Positions 40,720 through 49,593 are shown, counted from the first letter of the stretch. The stretch is DNA of 52,999 nucleotides from Paulinella micropora (GCA_009731375.1 BJOX01000192.1:358698-411696); one strand, 5' to 3'. Program-made: numbers and translations. The notes: generated from the letters alone by a model not told the origin.

Positions 40720-41251
40720 AGTGGTTACAAAACAGCTTTGCAATTTTGCACAAACCAAAAGAGCAATGATCGACGCTGCACACACGTTTATCCTCTACTC
40801 GTTCGAAAGTAAACTGGAGGCCCGCTGGCGGGTGCTGCAGATGGCATTGCATCCGTTGGGGCGGTCAGTCTTCTGGTCCTAGGATCACAGAAGTGGATGG
40901 AAAGGCGAGGTGGAACCTTAGACGCCTCCATGCCGAACGGAGGCAGGCGGTAAACTGAACCCTCTCGCAGCTCAGCAAGCTTTCGGATTCAAATATCTAC
41001 AATGAAATTTCATTTTTTGACTGACAAACATTGCCAAGTCTGTGAAACTATAGGAGATACAAGTCTGTCGATCCCTAGTTATTTATTGTGATGGATACCG
41101 TCTACCAGTTGTACAGCCGTGCCCTGGATGCAACCATCGTTGCAGTCCAGACCCTTGAAAAAAAAAAAAAAAAGCCACATCATTGACAGAGAAAAGAATC
41201 TCTCTTCCGTCTTCAAACTTCTTATTGCTCTCTCTCTCTCTCTCTCTCTCC

Positions 41252-41332
<81 letters not shown>
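40720..41332. other. Host spacer, ends in (CT)n/(TA)n
   Basis: No gene recognised. Fourteen A at about 41,158-41,173; CT repeats 41,229-41,267, TA 41,268-41,292, CT 41,293-41,310, TA to 41,332, directly abutting the fold-back. Confidence 0.55.
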
Positions 41333-41334
<2 letters not shown>

Positions 41335-41732
41335 TTATGTTGGATAGACAGGTCTAACCGCAAAGTATAAAACAAGCCGTTAAAATGTGTAAAACCAACA
41401 TTAGACATATAGAAAAAAGTGTCCAACCCTTGTAAAAACCGACGAAGGTTTTCTAAAAATCAACAAACTAAGCATACTAAGAGAGATTAAGACATATTAA
41501 GCACATAGTCCATATTTTTACTACATAAAAATATATATAAACAAAGTTTATATGGACTATGTGCTTAATATGTCTTAATCTCTCTTAGTATGCTTAGTTT
41601 GTTGATTTTTAGAAAACCTTCGTCGGTTTTTACAAGGGTTGGACACTTTTTTCTATATGTCTAATGTTGGTTTTACACATTTTAACGGCTTGTTTTATAC
41701 TTTTCGGTTGGACCTGTCTATCCAACATAAAT
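41333..41732. repeat. 400-bp fold-back: 182-bp inverted arms, 36-bp loop
   Basis: The left arm (41,333-41,514) starts ATTTATGTTGGATAGACAGG; the right arm (41,551-41,732) is its reverse complement with only about two mismatches. The loop is AT-rich and not itself a palindrome. Each arm has one GTGTCCAACCC. There is no target duplication at its borders (TA repeat on the left, GATCAC on the right). Confidence 0.93.
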
Positions 41733-42309
41733 GATCACACCCCAAAGGGGGGAAGGGGGGGCGGTTTCAACGAAGTTGAAACGGGGGGGTTGGGGGGATA
41801 ATGTGAGAGTAAAAAAATGTAGTGCTTATGTAGTGCTTGTTGAGCACAAAAAGCAGTCCTGTTTCTTTTTGTGTATATGAGCACGGGAGAGAGAGTTTTT
41901 ATAAAATACCGCTTTCTACCCCCTGTCCAACCCTTAGGTTGGACACGTCCGACCTTAGTTTTTGAAGGTTGGACACTTTTTATTATGTTTTTTTAAGGAT
42001 TTTATATATTATTACTCTTACTATTAATCTTTTTTTTATCTGTCCAAGGTGTCCAACCTTTTATAAGAAAAATAAAAAAAAAGTATGTCCCCCCTTTATG
42101 GGAGGGGGACAGGGAAAAGTTTTGGAAAAATGAAGCCAAAGGTTGGACAGGGGGCAGGAAGATGAATTTTAATAAATCTCCCTCTGCTCTCTCTCGCAGG
42201 TGTCCGACCTTTAATGATTGAAATCCGACGGAAATCTAATGATTAAATAAACAAATGGGGAGGGGGATAACACAATGAGAAAACCCTAGTCATTTAATTG
42301 AAAATGATT
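41733..42309. promoter_or_regulatory. Iteron-like TGTCC(A/G)ACC region
   Basis: Six or more copies of TGTCC(A/G)ACC or its complement: 41,924, 41,937, 41,946, 41,968, 42,049, 42,135 and 42,199 approximately. Two of them form a perfect inverted pair, TGTCCAACC, CTTA and its reverse complement (41,924-41,945). G-runs (GGGGGGG at 41,750-41,800) and no gene. More copies occur at 44,010-44,040 and 44,164. They could bind the recombinase or a replication protein. Confidence 0.6.
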
Positions 42310-42784
42310 TTAGTAAAGGGGGACAAGCCACTTAAAGTTATCTCCAGCAGTCTTCATCTTTTTCGTAAAGGCAGAGAGAGAGGAAAAAACAAGAATTTCC
42401 TCTCCCTCATTCCCAACCTTGAATGATGCTAGAAAGTAAGTTGGGTCTTTTGGTGCTCTCATGGTTGCTTCCATGGGAACCCAAGCGAAAAGATAATTCT
42501 CATCTCTATCACTTGCCCTGCCACGTGGAGTATAATATTTGATGTCATTGTTGAAGGCCTCAAGACCATCAACCAAACCAAGGCCAACAAACCCAGCAGA
42601 CACACGAATAAATTTCGCATCTTTATGTTCGGTGGGGGCTTTCTTTTCAACAGCAGTCCAAGTCTTCCAAAAACCTACAACCACATTCATTATCGTAAAA
42701 AAAGAAACAATAGAGTTAGGACTTACCACCCCCCGCGAGGTTGATTGCTTCAACTCCATCTGCTATTTCATTCGGCTCTCCCAT
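42310..42784 (-). CDS. Spliced small protein of unknown function
   Basis: Exon 1 is 42,784-42,727 (MGEPNEIADGVEAINLAGG) and exon 2 is 42,674-42,310 (FWKTWTAVEKKAPTEHKDAK to FKWLVPLY). The 52-bp intron (42,675-42,726) has a perfect GTAAGT donor and a TTGTAG acceptor, and splicing keeps the frame through a split Gly codon, for 140 residues. Without splicing the frame starts in the intron. No family recognised. It may be a PLV3 gene that keeps an intron or a captured host gene; its place between iteron copies favours the element. Confidence 0.6.
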
Positions 42785-42943
42785 TGTCTATTACACACAC
42801 AAAAGCATGTGTAATAGAAATTCCTTTGAATTAGGGTGGGGTGTTAAACCCCTTGGTTTTGAAAAAAACCAATGTATGTTGATAATGTTGATTTCTAAGC
42901 AAAATCACCATATTTTAAATCAACATTTTACACTAAAGTCTTT

Positions 42944-43491
42944 TTATTCCGAGTTGCTATCCGCACTCTCGGTTCTATAGACTCTGTGCATGTTTCTATC
43001 GTGTTCTCGTTTAATACTACTATTAATGCTACCATTTATGTGCTCGTTAATACCATCGCTTGAATATTTGTTAAACGAAGAATTAAACGATAAATGTTCT
43101 TTTTCAATACCAACGAGAATTTTATTCATGACAATAGCGGAAAGTTGGCCACGATTATCATTTTTCCACTTATAGAAATTATCTCGTTCTTTGTTTATTT
43201 TTTTTTCTAATTTCTTTTGTCTCATACGAAAAAGTTTATCAGCCTCTACTTCATTATTTTCAATACTTAATCGTCGCANNNNNNNNNNTCTATCATCTCA
43301 TTAATCGCCTCTAGTTTTATTATGTCTGGTTGTTTCTTTTCAACGAGACGAGAAATTTCTTTATCTGCTTTAGAAATTCGTTCTTCGCATACTATTTTAT
43401 CTTTTTTGAGTCTGTCTATTCCTGTTTGTCGTATTTCAAATTCCTCAACCCATTCATTTTTAGTTTTATTTTCTCGCGGGATTAGAGACAT
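42944..43491 (-). CDS. Coiled-coil protein spanning an assembly gap
   Basis: Starts MSLIPRENKTKNEWVEEFEI at 43491, runs as a Lys/Glu-rich helix to KLEAINEMI, crosses a 10-N gap (43,279-43,288), and continues RRLSIENNEVEADKLFRMRQ to a Ser/Asn-rich C terminus ending ESADSNSE. The two sides agree in composition and direction, and a gap length outside multiples of ten would join them. Unknown function; divergent from the recombinase. Confidence 0.6.
43279..43288. other. 10-N assembly gap
   Basis: Lies inside the coiled-coil gene. Confidence 0.9.
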
Positions 43492-43640
43492 GGTTTCCTT
43501 GAAAACCTGTCCAGACAGAATTCTGTTTTTTTGTCTGAAGCCTACAGACAGCCAGACAGCACGCTGTCTGGGTGTTGCTGGTGATATTCACGGAAATAGA
43601 ATTTTCTAGAATTTTCTTAAAAAAATAGACTGGCGGTAAT
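43492..43640. promoter_or_regulatory. Inverted-repeat cluster upstream of coiled-coil gene
   Basis: Contains the palindrome ACAGAATTCTGT (43,515-43,526), several CAGAC/GTCTG copies, and a 20-bp perfect inverted repeat with arms CCAGACAG and CTGTCTGG around CACG (43,552-43,571). Probably a binding region for replication or transcription. Confidence 0.5.
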
Positions 43641-43790
43641 ACTTCAAATACCATTTTTTCTGTATCACTGGTAGGATTGTGGTTGGGTAAGACTAATGGG
43701 TATTACGGCAGTTATTGAAAATGTAGGTCGCGGGTTCAATTCCGAAGGATGTTTTCCCAAGTCCGCAAATCCTTTTTATTTTTTTCGTCC
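43641..43790 (+). ncRNA. tRNA-like hairpin locus 1
   Basis: Upstream element ACTTCAAATACCATTTTTT (43,641). A long stem pairs GGATTGTGG-TTGGG (43,674-43,687) with CCCAA-GT-CCGCAAATCC (43,756-43,772). Inside lie an A-box-like TGGTTGGGTAAG (43,680) and a B-box GGTTCAATTCC (43,733-43,743); a T run follows at 43,773. Leaving out about 20 bases after the B-box would give a perfect T-arm (GCGGG, TTCAATT, CCCGC) and an acceptor-like AAATCCT. I cannot build a full cloverleaf. Confidence 0.4.
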
Positions 43791-43800
43791 ATATCAAAAC

Positions 43801-43945
43801 ACTTCAAATACCATTTTTTTCAACAAATTATTGAGGATGTCGCGTAAACATTAAATGGTTAGTAAGCATAGATGCCGTGAAAAAAATTGGTCGCCAGTTC
43901 AAGTCTGGTCAATGATTTAATGTTTACGGGTATCCACCTTTTTTG
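43801..43945 (+). ncRNA. tRNA-like hairpin locus 2
   Basis: The same upstream element (43,801). A 14-bp perfect stem pairs CGTAAACATTAAAT (43,843-43,856) with ATTTAATGTTTACG (43,915-43,928). Inside lie an A-box-like TGGTTAGTAAGC (43,856) and a complete T-arm, GCCAG, TTCAAGT, CTGGT (43,893-43,909). A T run follows at about 43,938. Six extra bases between T-arm and outer stem prevent a normal tRNA. Confidence 0.4.
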
Positions 43946-44086
43946 CTATAATGATTTTTTTTTGGATGAATATAAGAGCAGTGGGAGTGAAAATACCTTC
44001 TCCTGTTGCTGTCCGACCTTAAGATCGGCCGTGTCCGACCCTATTTTTGACTTAGAAAAAAATAGACTTGTCTTATATACACTACG

Positions 44087-45448
44087 ATGTGGAGCGAAGA
44101 TGACAAGAAGTTTGTTAGGCAGTTAAGAGTTGCTACAACTGAAAGTAAAATTTATGAGGTCGTGTCCAACTTCTACGATAGCGAATTAAAACCAAGTATA
44201 GTCTTTCATAATGCTATTATATCTTTATTTAGCACGACTACTAGTGATGAAGAGGTGCTTGAGGCACTAAAGGTGATATATCCTAAATATGCTATCGTGT
44301 ATCCAAATTTGAATAGTAGAAGGCAAAGACTTTCTGAGGTGAGAAAAAAAGCAATAGAGCCCAACCAAAGTGAAAAAGTATATGAAATGAGCAAACTGGA
44401 TAAGTATTTTAATCTAAATGAAGACGAGCGGATTGATATCGTTGAGGGATATAAGAAAGATGTCAAAGCCAAAAATGAACAAAAAATACAGATTGATGTC
44501 CGTGATGTAATGGCTAAAATGAATGATATGATATTAAGTAATGACCCTTATCTTAAACTGCTTGCTTTGATGATAGCAATTGGAGCAAGGCCTGTGGAAA
44601 TATTTGACAAAAACACATATGAATTAATACCAGATAAACCGAGTTGGTTGCGAGTGAATAACCTAGCAAAAAAGAGAGAAGGACAAAAAAAGAATTGGAC
44701 TGAGAGGCCTGTTGTCCTTTTTACTCCCCAGTTTGTAATAGAACAAGTAAATTCAATACGAAACCATTTCAAAAAGAAAAAAGCAGTTATCATTAACAGC
44801 GAAGGTGTGCTTGATAAACAAAAGAATAATGAACTAAACAAAAGGATTATCAAAATCTTCCCTTGGCTATCGGAATACACACAGAAGAGCAGTATGTTGC
44901 GAAAACTATATGCTAGTTTGTCGTATAGTAATTTCGCCAATCCGAAATTAGAGAATTTTAACACGTGGGTTTCAAATGTGTTGGGGCACGGCGATATGCT
45001 CACTTCATTTAGTTATAGTTGGGTTAATGTGGCCGACCCTGAAGAAATTAAGGCAGAAGGGATTAAAACAGAATTAGAGGAGTTGAGACGAAAAATAGAT
45101 TTATATTTGAATTTAAATAACACTAATGAAATTGAAAGCAATCTAGATAACGGAGGCGAAAAATGTAAATATCAACCATTAGGTAAAAGTGCTAGTAGAG
45201 AGGATAAGTATAAATTGCTTGAGCAGATATGGGGCGATTACGAGGGGCAAATAACAAATACTAAACTACGACAATTAAGCGGGATTGGAGCCGTTATTGT
45301 CAATACATTTATTAAAGAGAAGAGGGGCGAAGCGCCGAAGAGCGACAGCGAAGAGAGTAAAGAGACGAAGAGTGAAGCAAAAAAAGCAGAGGAAACAAAA
45401 GCACCATTAAGAAGAAGTGCTAGAATTAAAAAGAAGGCTAATACTTAA
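44087..45448 (+). CDS. Tyrosine recombinase, possibly protelomerase-like
   Basis: A 453-residue intact protein. The catalytic set is visible: R168 (IGARPVEIFD), K195/K196 (NNLAKKREG), R272 (SSMLRKLYASLSY), H301 (VLGHGDM) and Y310 (TSFSYSWV), with His to Tyr nine residues apart. The usual His-x-x-Arg is Ser-x-x-Arg here. A helical N-terminal part with SRRQRLSEVRKKAI could bind DNA core sites. The C terminus has a helix-turn-helix-like segment (about 395-425) and a Lys/Arg tail. Classical integrase and telomere resolvase (protelomerase) both fit; the neighbouring fold-back makes the latter attractive. Confident as a tyrosine recombinase, unsure of subtype. Confidence 0.75.
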   Translation: MWSEDDKKFVRQLRVATTESKIYEVVSNFYDSELKPSIVFHNAIISLFSTTTSDEEVLEALKVIYPKYAIVYPNLNSRRQRLSEVRKKAIEPNQSEKVYEMSKLDKYFNLNEDERIDIVEGYKKDVKAKNEQKIQIDVRDVMAKMNDMILSNDPYLKLLALMIAIGARPVEIFDKNTYELIPDKPSWLRVNNLAKKREGQKKNWTERPVVLFTPQFVIEQVNSIRNHFKKKKAVIINSEGVLDKQKNNELNKRIIKIFPWLSEYTQKSSMLRKLYASLSYSNFANPKLENFNTWVSNVLGHGDMLTSFSYSWVNVADPEEIKAEGIKTELEELRRKIDLYLNLNNTNEIESNLDNGGEKCKYQPLGKSASREDKYKLLEQIWGDYEGQITNTKLRQLSGIGAVIVNTFIKEKRGEAPKSDSEESKETKSEAKKAEETKAPLRRSARIKKKANT

Positions 45449-45710
45449 CCACAATCAATGGGGGCACTCTGTATTGCTTCCTGTATTTACTCTCCCACCT
45501 GAAACATGCAACGGAGCATATGGTGAACCATTCTATGTAATCCACACTATCAACATTTACGGCGATTATAGGCGGATGTGATTGAAATGTGGGTGCCAGT
45601 CCGCATATATCACAAGTCCCTTTGTTGATATTTTTTATGTTTTCCAAATAGACAAAGGTTTTAATGTGGCCAACGATATCCGCGGGCAATTCGTGTATTA
45701 TTATTGGCAT
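45438..45710 (-). CDS. Small zinc-binding-type protein
   Basis: A 90-residue protein starting MPIIIHELPADIVGHIKTFV. The N terminus resembles an F-box-like helix (ELPADIVGHIKTFV), followed by CDICG and later CSVACFRW, a possible four-Cys zinc site. Its end overlaps the recombinase end tail to tail by 11 bases, and its start lies 29 bases from the surface gene on the other strand. The role is unknown; F-box-like proteins in viruses usually redirect ubiquitin ligases, but this is only a resemblance. Confidence 0.5.
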   Translation of the reverse strand: MPIIIHELPADIVGHIKTFVYLENIKNINKGTCDICGLAPTFQSHPPIIAVNVDSVDYIEWFTICSVACFRWESKYRKQYRVPPLIVVKY

Positions 45711-45738
45711 GTTTTATATTACATATTATATAATAAAA

Positions 45739-46971
45739 ATGAACCTTTTTGGTCAAAGCACGAGCACTCCATCGTCATCATCTACATCGTCATCATCTTC
45801 TTTATCAATAGATAATATTAAAGATGCTTTACCAACAACGGCCTTCGGAGAGTTGCGAACGGCAACTCTATCGCCCGTATTACAAAATGTCTTCACTTAT
45901 GGTATTAATACTCGTTTCTTTGACAAAACAGAAACAAACGGCGGGGTGGTATCAACTGCTAATTCAATGGCGGTTTTAACGACATCGGCCTCAGGTAATT
46001 CAACCGCACAGATTACGACTATAGAGAGAGCAAAATATAGAAGTGGCATGGGCTTGGTTGCTAGATTTTCCGCATTGTTTCCGTCATCTACCACCGCGAC
46101 TACCTTTAATTGCGATATCGGCATAGGCACACCAGCAGACAATTTATGTTTTAGACAATCAAACTTGGGAATGTCTGTTGTAAGAACGGCGGAGAGTGTT
46201 GAAAAAGTGGTTAGTCAGTATGCTTGGAATGTTGATAAATGTGATAATACGGGAAACTTCCCCGCGATTGATTTTACCAAATTGAATGTGTTTGAAATAG
46301 TCGTCCAATATCTGGGTAGCGGTCAAATTACATTTAAAATTGAAAATCCCCGCACTGGACGAATGGAAGTAATTCATGCGATTAAATACGCGAGCACTGC
46401 TACTACTCCATCATTAGATCAGGCCGCATTTGCTATTTATGCGAAGGCATATTCGTCAAGCCTTCAATCCGTTGTAATGAAAACGGCGAGTATGTTTTTG
46501 GCAGTTGAGGGGACTATTGACCGCACTATTGCTATAACTAATTCGTATGACAATGTCAAAACTATTGGAACGACGGAAACTTCTATATTTACCCTCCGCA
46601 ACCGAGCCACATTTAATAGTAAGACTAATTACAATGTTATTTATTTTGAAAATTTGCGTGTGAGCAACACAAGGGACAAAATATGTATAGCAAAGATAAC
46701 ATTAAATGCGACACTTGGAGGCACACCATCATACAGCAATTACGATACAAACACATCATTAGCCGAAGTAGATACAGCAGGAACTACCCGCACTGGCGGA
46801 AACATAGTATTAACATATATATTATCTGCAGGTGCTTCTATTTACATTGATTTGTCTCGCTATAACCTAAAAATTGGAACGGGTAAGACATTGACCGTGT
46901 CAGCATCTCTAGTGGCAGGAACAGGGGCGAGCATTTACGCTTCATTGAACTGGATTGAAGACCAGATTTAA
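45739..46971 (+). CDS. PLV3 virion surface-type protein
   Basis: Start M at 45739 (MNLFGQSTSTPSSSSTSSSS) after TTATATAATAAAA; a longer upstream frame lacks a promoter. About 410 residues. A Ser-rich N terminus is followed by GELRTATLSPVLQNVFTYGI NTRFF, AKYRSGMGLVARFSALF and VFEIVVQYLGSGQITFKIEN. This is the same family as 8435-9679 and 36822-38059, but much diverged. It is intact here and gives the family's full length. Likely on the virion surface. Confidence 0.75.
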   Translation: MNLFGQSTSTPSSSSTSSSSSLSIDNIKDALPTTAFGELRTATLSPVLQNVFTYGINTRFFDKTETNGGVVSTANSMAVLTTSASGNSTAQITTIERAKYRSGMGLVARFSALFPSSTTATTFNCDIGIGTPADNLCFRQSNLGMSVVRTAESVEKVVSQYAWNVDKCDNTGNFPAIDFTKLNVFEIVVQYLGSGQITFKIENPRTGRMEVIHAIKYASTATTPSLDQAAFAIYAKAYSSSLQSVVMKTASMFLAVEGTIDRTIAITNSYDNVKTIGTTETSIFTLRNRATFNSKTNYNVIYFENLRVSNTRDKICIAKITLNATLGGTPSYSNYDTNTSLAEVDTAGTTRTGGNIVLTYILSAGASIYIDLSRYNLKIGTGKTLTVSASLVAGTGASIYASLNWIEDQI

Positions 46972-46991
46972 ACAAAAAAAAATACACACTT

Positions 46992-47219
46992 TCAAAAATA
47001 CAGGCTTTCAAACTTTTTTTCTATCTCTACTGCTAGATTGTTAATATTTGTTTTTTTTGTCATTTCCTCAACAATTGGTGCATGGTATTTCCTTAAATAC
47101 CGATAAAACTGATCCATATTAGTCCCGCACGGGATTATATCTTTTTTTTGTTTCAAACGGCACTCGTTGATAGCCGTTATCAACTTAAACAATTTATCTA
47201 TATTGTCCAAAAATATCAT
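46992..47219 (-). CDS. Small PLV3 protein of unknown function
   Basis: A 75-residue frame, MIFLDNIDKLFKLITAINEC, helix-rich and basic, ending KKFESLYF. TATAAT-like AT sequence directly precedes the ATG. It lies downstream of the penton gene on the same strand. No family recognised. Confidence 0.5.
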   Translation of the reverse strand: MIFLDNIDKLFKLITAINECRLKQKKDIIPCGTNMDQFYRYLRKYHAPIVEEMTKKTNINNLAVEIEKKFESLYF

Positions 47220-47265
47220 ATATAATAAGGGAAATTATAGTCCAAATGTAAATAAACCGATAGGA

Positions 47266-48063
47266 TTAAGCATGATAGACTTTGAGAAGAATTGAAACTT
47301 CAAAATTGACAGGACATTCAAGCACTTCACCGCCCGCATTTCTAATTACAATATCAATAGACCTTAAACTTTTTGTTGTATTAAATGGCACATAATCGGC
47401 GACATCATTAGAACTCTCAAAGTAGCACTGGACTCCATACGGCTTATCTAAATTACATTTACCGACCACAGAGAAATTACCATTTGCTTCAACTAAACCA
47501 GACTGATTTAAAGCACGGCTATGGACATAAACGGCCGTTTCACCGATTAGATTGACTATAGATTGCATTGTGCTACTCGCCGCCGCCGAGATATCGGCAG
47601 TTAGTCCTATCTTGTCGCTAATCGTGCTATTATCGTAATCAAAAGCATACGTATCACCAGTGAAAGCGAAATTCAATTTATTAACGGAGTTCAAAGTTAT
47701 AACTACGGAGTCTGGGGCAATTGCTGAATTAACAGCGGATTGAAGGGCGGTAATAAATGTATCAATGGTGTATTGATTTGCTGTTACGATTGCCGTTTTT
47801 GTAGCCGATCCCGTTGTTTTAATCAATGTGAGAGTGTTGGCATAACTCGGTATGTTTGGGAAAACATTTGGGATAGAGATACTCTTAACGACATAAGCAC
47901 TGACTATATCAATATTACGACCAGTTGCTGGTAAATCAACGACGAAACGGCCATTGTGAGTAGAAGCGGATTTTGATTCTGTTTTATCACTTGAGGAGAC
48001 ACGAAGGAGGAAATTTTTGCGGGTTCGCTTTTCGTCTTCAAGATTGCTTATTGTAAATGACAT
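47266..48063 (-). CDS. PLV3 minor capsid protein (penton-type)
   Basis: A 265-residue protein, MSFTISNLEDEKRTRKNFLL. The text RFVVDLPATGRNIDIVSAYV VKSISIPNVFPNI and the following beta-rich sequence match the layout of PLV penton proteins (ordered strand start, then a Pro-rich turn). It is immediately downstream of the capsid gene on the same strand. Similarity to the PLV1 penton is low. A TATAATATATAG leader precedes the ATG. Confidence 0.7.
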   Translation of the reverse strand: MSFTISNLEDEKRTRKNFLLRVSSSDKTESKSASTHNGRFVVDLPATGRNIDIVSAYVVKSISIPNVFPNIPSYANTLTLIKTTGSATKTAIVTANQYTIDTFITALQSAVNSAIAPDSVVITLNSVNKLNFAFTGDTYAFDYDNSTISDKIGLTADISAAASSTMQSIVNLIGETAVYVHSRALNQSGLVEANGNFSVVGKCNLDKPYGVQCYFESSNDVADYVPFNTTKSLRSIDIVIRNAGGEVLECPVNFEVSILLKVYHA

Positions 48064-48106
48064 GGCTATATATTATAAAATATTATATTCTAATTTTTAA
48101 TTTTTT

Positions 48107-49525
48107 TTATTGTTTGACCACACAGCGAGACGGGTAGATAGAAGCGACTTTGACATATTTCAACCAAGCGGTAATTGCACGATTTTCATTATAATTGGCC
48201 GCATAACGAAGAGTGACCTCAGCAGTTCGTGAGTTATTGACTGCGAGACCAGATGCACCAATGTGTGGCGATTGGTTGAGTGTCTGGATAATGGTAGCAA
48301 AACCACCATTTGTTGTAGTTGCGGTAACATCCGAATCGCCATAAAACTTGCGAAAGTTTTCAAGCGAAACAGAGGAAGTCATATAAGGATCACGAATACC
48401 CATAGTTGCTTGGAGATTGTTAATATACAATTCGGCACATCCTCGTTGAACGGCATCCAAACTATCGGTGCTCCCTCCGAGTTCCATCTTCTGCTGAGGA
48501 GCATACCAATCACCAATACGGCACTGATATTGCTTATAAGGCATTTGAGTAGTTCCAAGGTTATCAATAGCAACACTATCAGCGAGCACATTTTGTGTAA
48601 CGATATACAAGCACTGAGCCCGTGCAACAGCCTTATTCACTTGAAGGTTGAAGTCATCACTCGTTCCGGGGTTTGCCTTCTGGTTGTAATATGTTTCATA
48701 AGTGTATGGAAGGCCTTCCTTGCTTCCCATCTGTTCCAAAATATTTCTCTGCACGGCGGGAGCAAGAGAGAAGGTCTCCAACATAACAACTGGATTTGAT
48801 ATGGTGAAAGTCAAAGCAGCGCCAGTAATCCCAGCCGCTGCCTTCCCGTCAAGGGTGCCAATAACAGACAATGCTTCCTGAGGCGGTGCAAATGTCAAAC
48901 GAAGTCTCATACCACTAATCAGAGAGGGAGGAATGAGAGTTTCTTCATTAAACACTCCAGAGAAATAATGAAGAGGAATACAAACCTTCAAATAACTACC
49001 AGTCCCCACGACGGTTGGAGTATTAACGGAAAAGTTAGGAACATCAGTAGTAGCACCAATGCCACTATTAACAGATAGAGAATCGCGTTGTCCCGCCATC
49101 TGTGCCTGACCGCGGTAATCAAGAGGATAGTGCCACGGGAGAATATTTCGCACCATCTTGTTCAAATCTTCAATTCGTTCCAGTTCGCTACCATCCTTAC
49201 TTTCTAGTAGAAATCTTTCAAAAATAGCGGTAGCGGGCGTATTTAGGAAACCAATACCGCAGTTATTCCCCGCGGTCGTAACCAACCCGTCGGCCTTGAT
49301 ATCAAACGACAAATAGCAATTCTTTCCATAAACAAAATCAGTGCTTGCCTGTAGTGTAAAAATCATTTCAGTCCCAGACGAACTGGTATAAGTCTGCTGA
49401 TCGGAGAAGTTCTTCTTAAAGATGCTCCCCTGCTCAGTGAGCGCCAGATTTGCGGGCAACTCATACTTGAGGTTGTTGAGGGACATCAACTCCTCCGTGT
49501 TCTTCATGTCTTTTGTTTCACTCAT
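48107..49525 (-). CDS. PLV3 major capsid protein (double jelly-roll type)
   Basis: A 472-residue intact protein, MSETKDMKNTEELMSLNNLK. Beta-rich throughout, with motifs in typical places: TAIFERFLLESKDGSELERI (loop after the first strands), VCIPLHYFSGVFN (mid-protein turn between the two jelly rolls), LRLTFAPPQEAL, and RAITAWLKYVKVASIYPSRC near the C terminus. Length and neighbours (penton, ATPase) support the call. It differs strongly from the PLV1/PLV2 capsid, so PLV3 is a separate lineage. The leader has ATAAATATAAG about 20 bases before the ATG. Confidence 0.82.
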   Translation of the reverse strand: MSETKDMKNTEELMSLNNLKYELPANLALTEQGSIFKKNFSDQQTYTSSSGTEMIFTLQASTDFVYGKNCYLSFDIKADGLVTTAGNNCGIGFLNTPATAIFERFLLESKDGSELERIEDLNKMVRNILPWHYPLDYRGQAQMAGQRDSLSVNSGIGATTDVPNFSVNTPTVVGTGSYLKVCIPLHYFSGVFNEETLIPPSLISGMRLRLTFAPPQEALSVIGTLDGKAAAGITGAALTFTISNPVVMLETFSLAPAVQRNILEQMGSKEGLPYTYETYYNQKANPGTSDDFNLQVNKAVARAQCLYIVTQNVLADSVAIDNLGTTQMPYKQYQCRIGDWYAPQQKMELGGSTDSLDAVQRGCAELYINNLQATMGIRDPYMTSSVSLENFRKFYGDSDVTATTTNGGFATIIQTLNQSPHIGASGLAVNNSRTAEVTLRYAANYNENRAITAWLKYVKVASIYPSRCVVKQ

Positions 49526-49593
49526 GATTGTAAAGGCTCGGACTTATATTTATGCGATAAAAAAATAATTATTTGCAAATTTAATTAATTGAG

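Noticed and set aside
41333-41732. Fold-back as an intact telomere-resolvase target
   Set aside because: Known targets are perfect palindromes at the centre; here a 36-bp non-palindromic loop separates the arms, so I treat it as a terminal or fold-back structure and keep the resolvase link as a hypothesis.
43673-43773. Ordinary tRNA gene call
   Set aside because: A- and B-box-like motifs and a partial acceptor pairing are present, but no complete cloverleaf or anticodon arm could be drawn.
47740-48799. Cys-containing + strand frames opposite penton and capsid genes
   Set aside because: Antisense shadows of well supported capsid genes.
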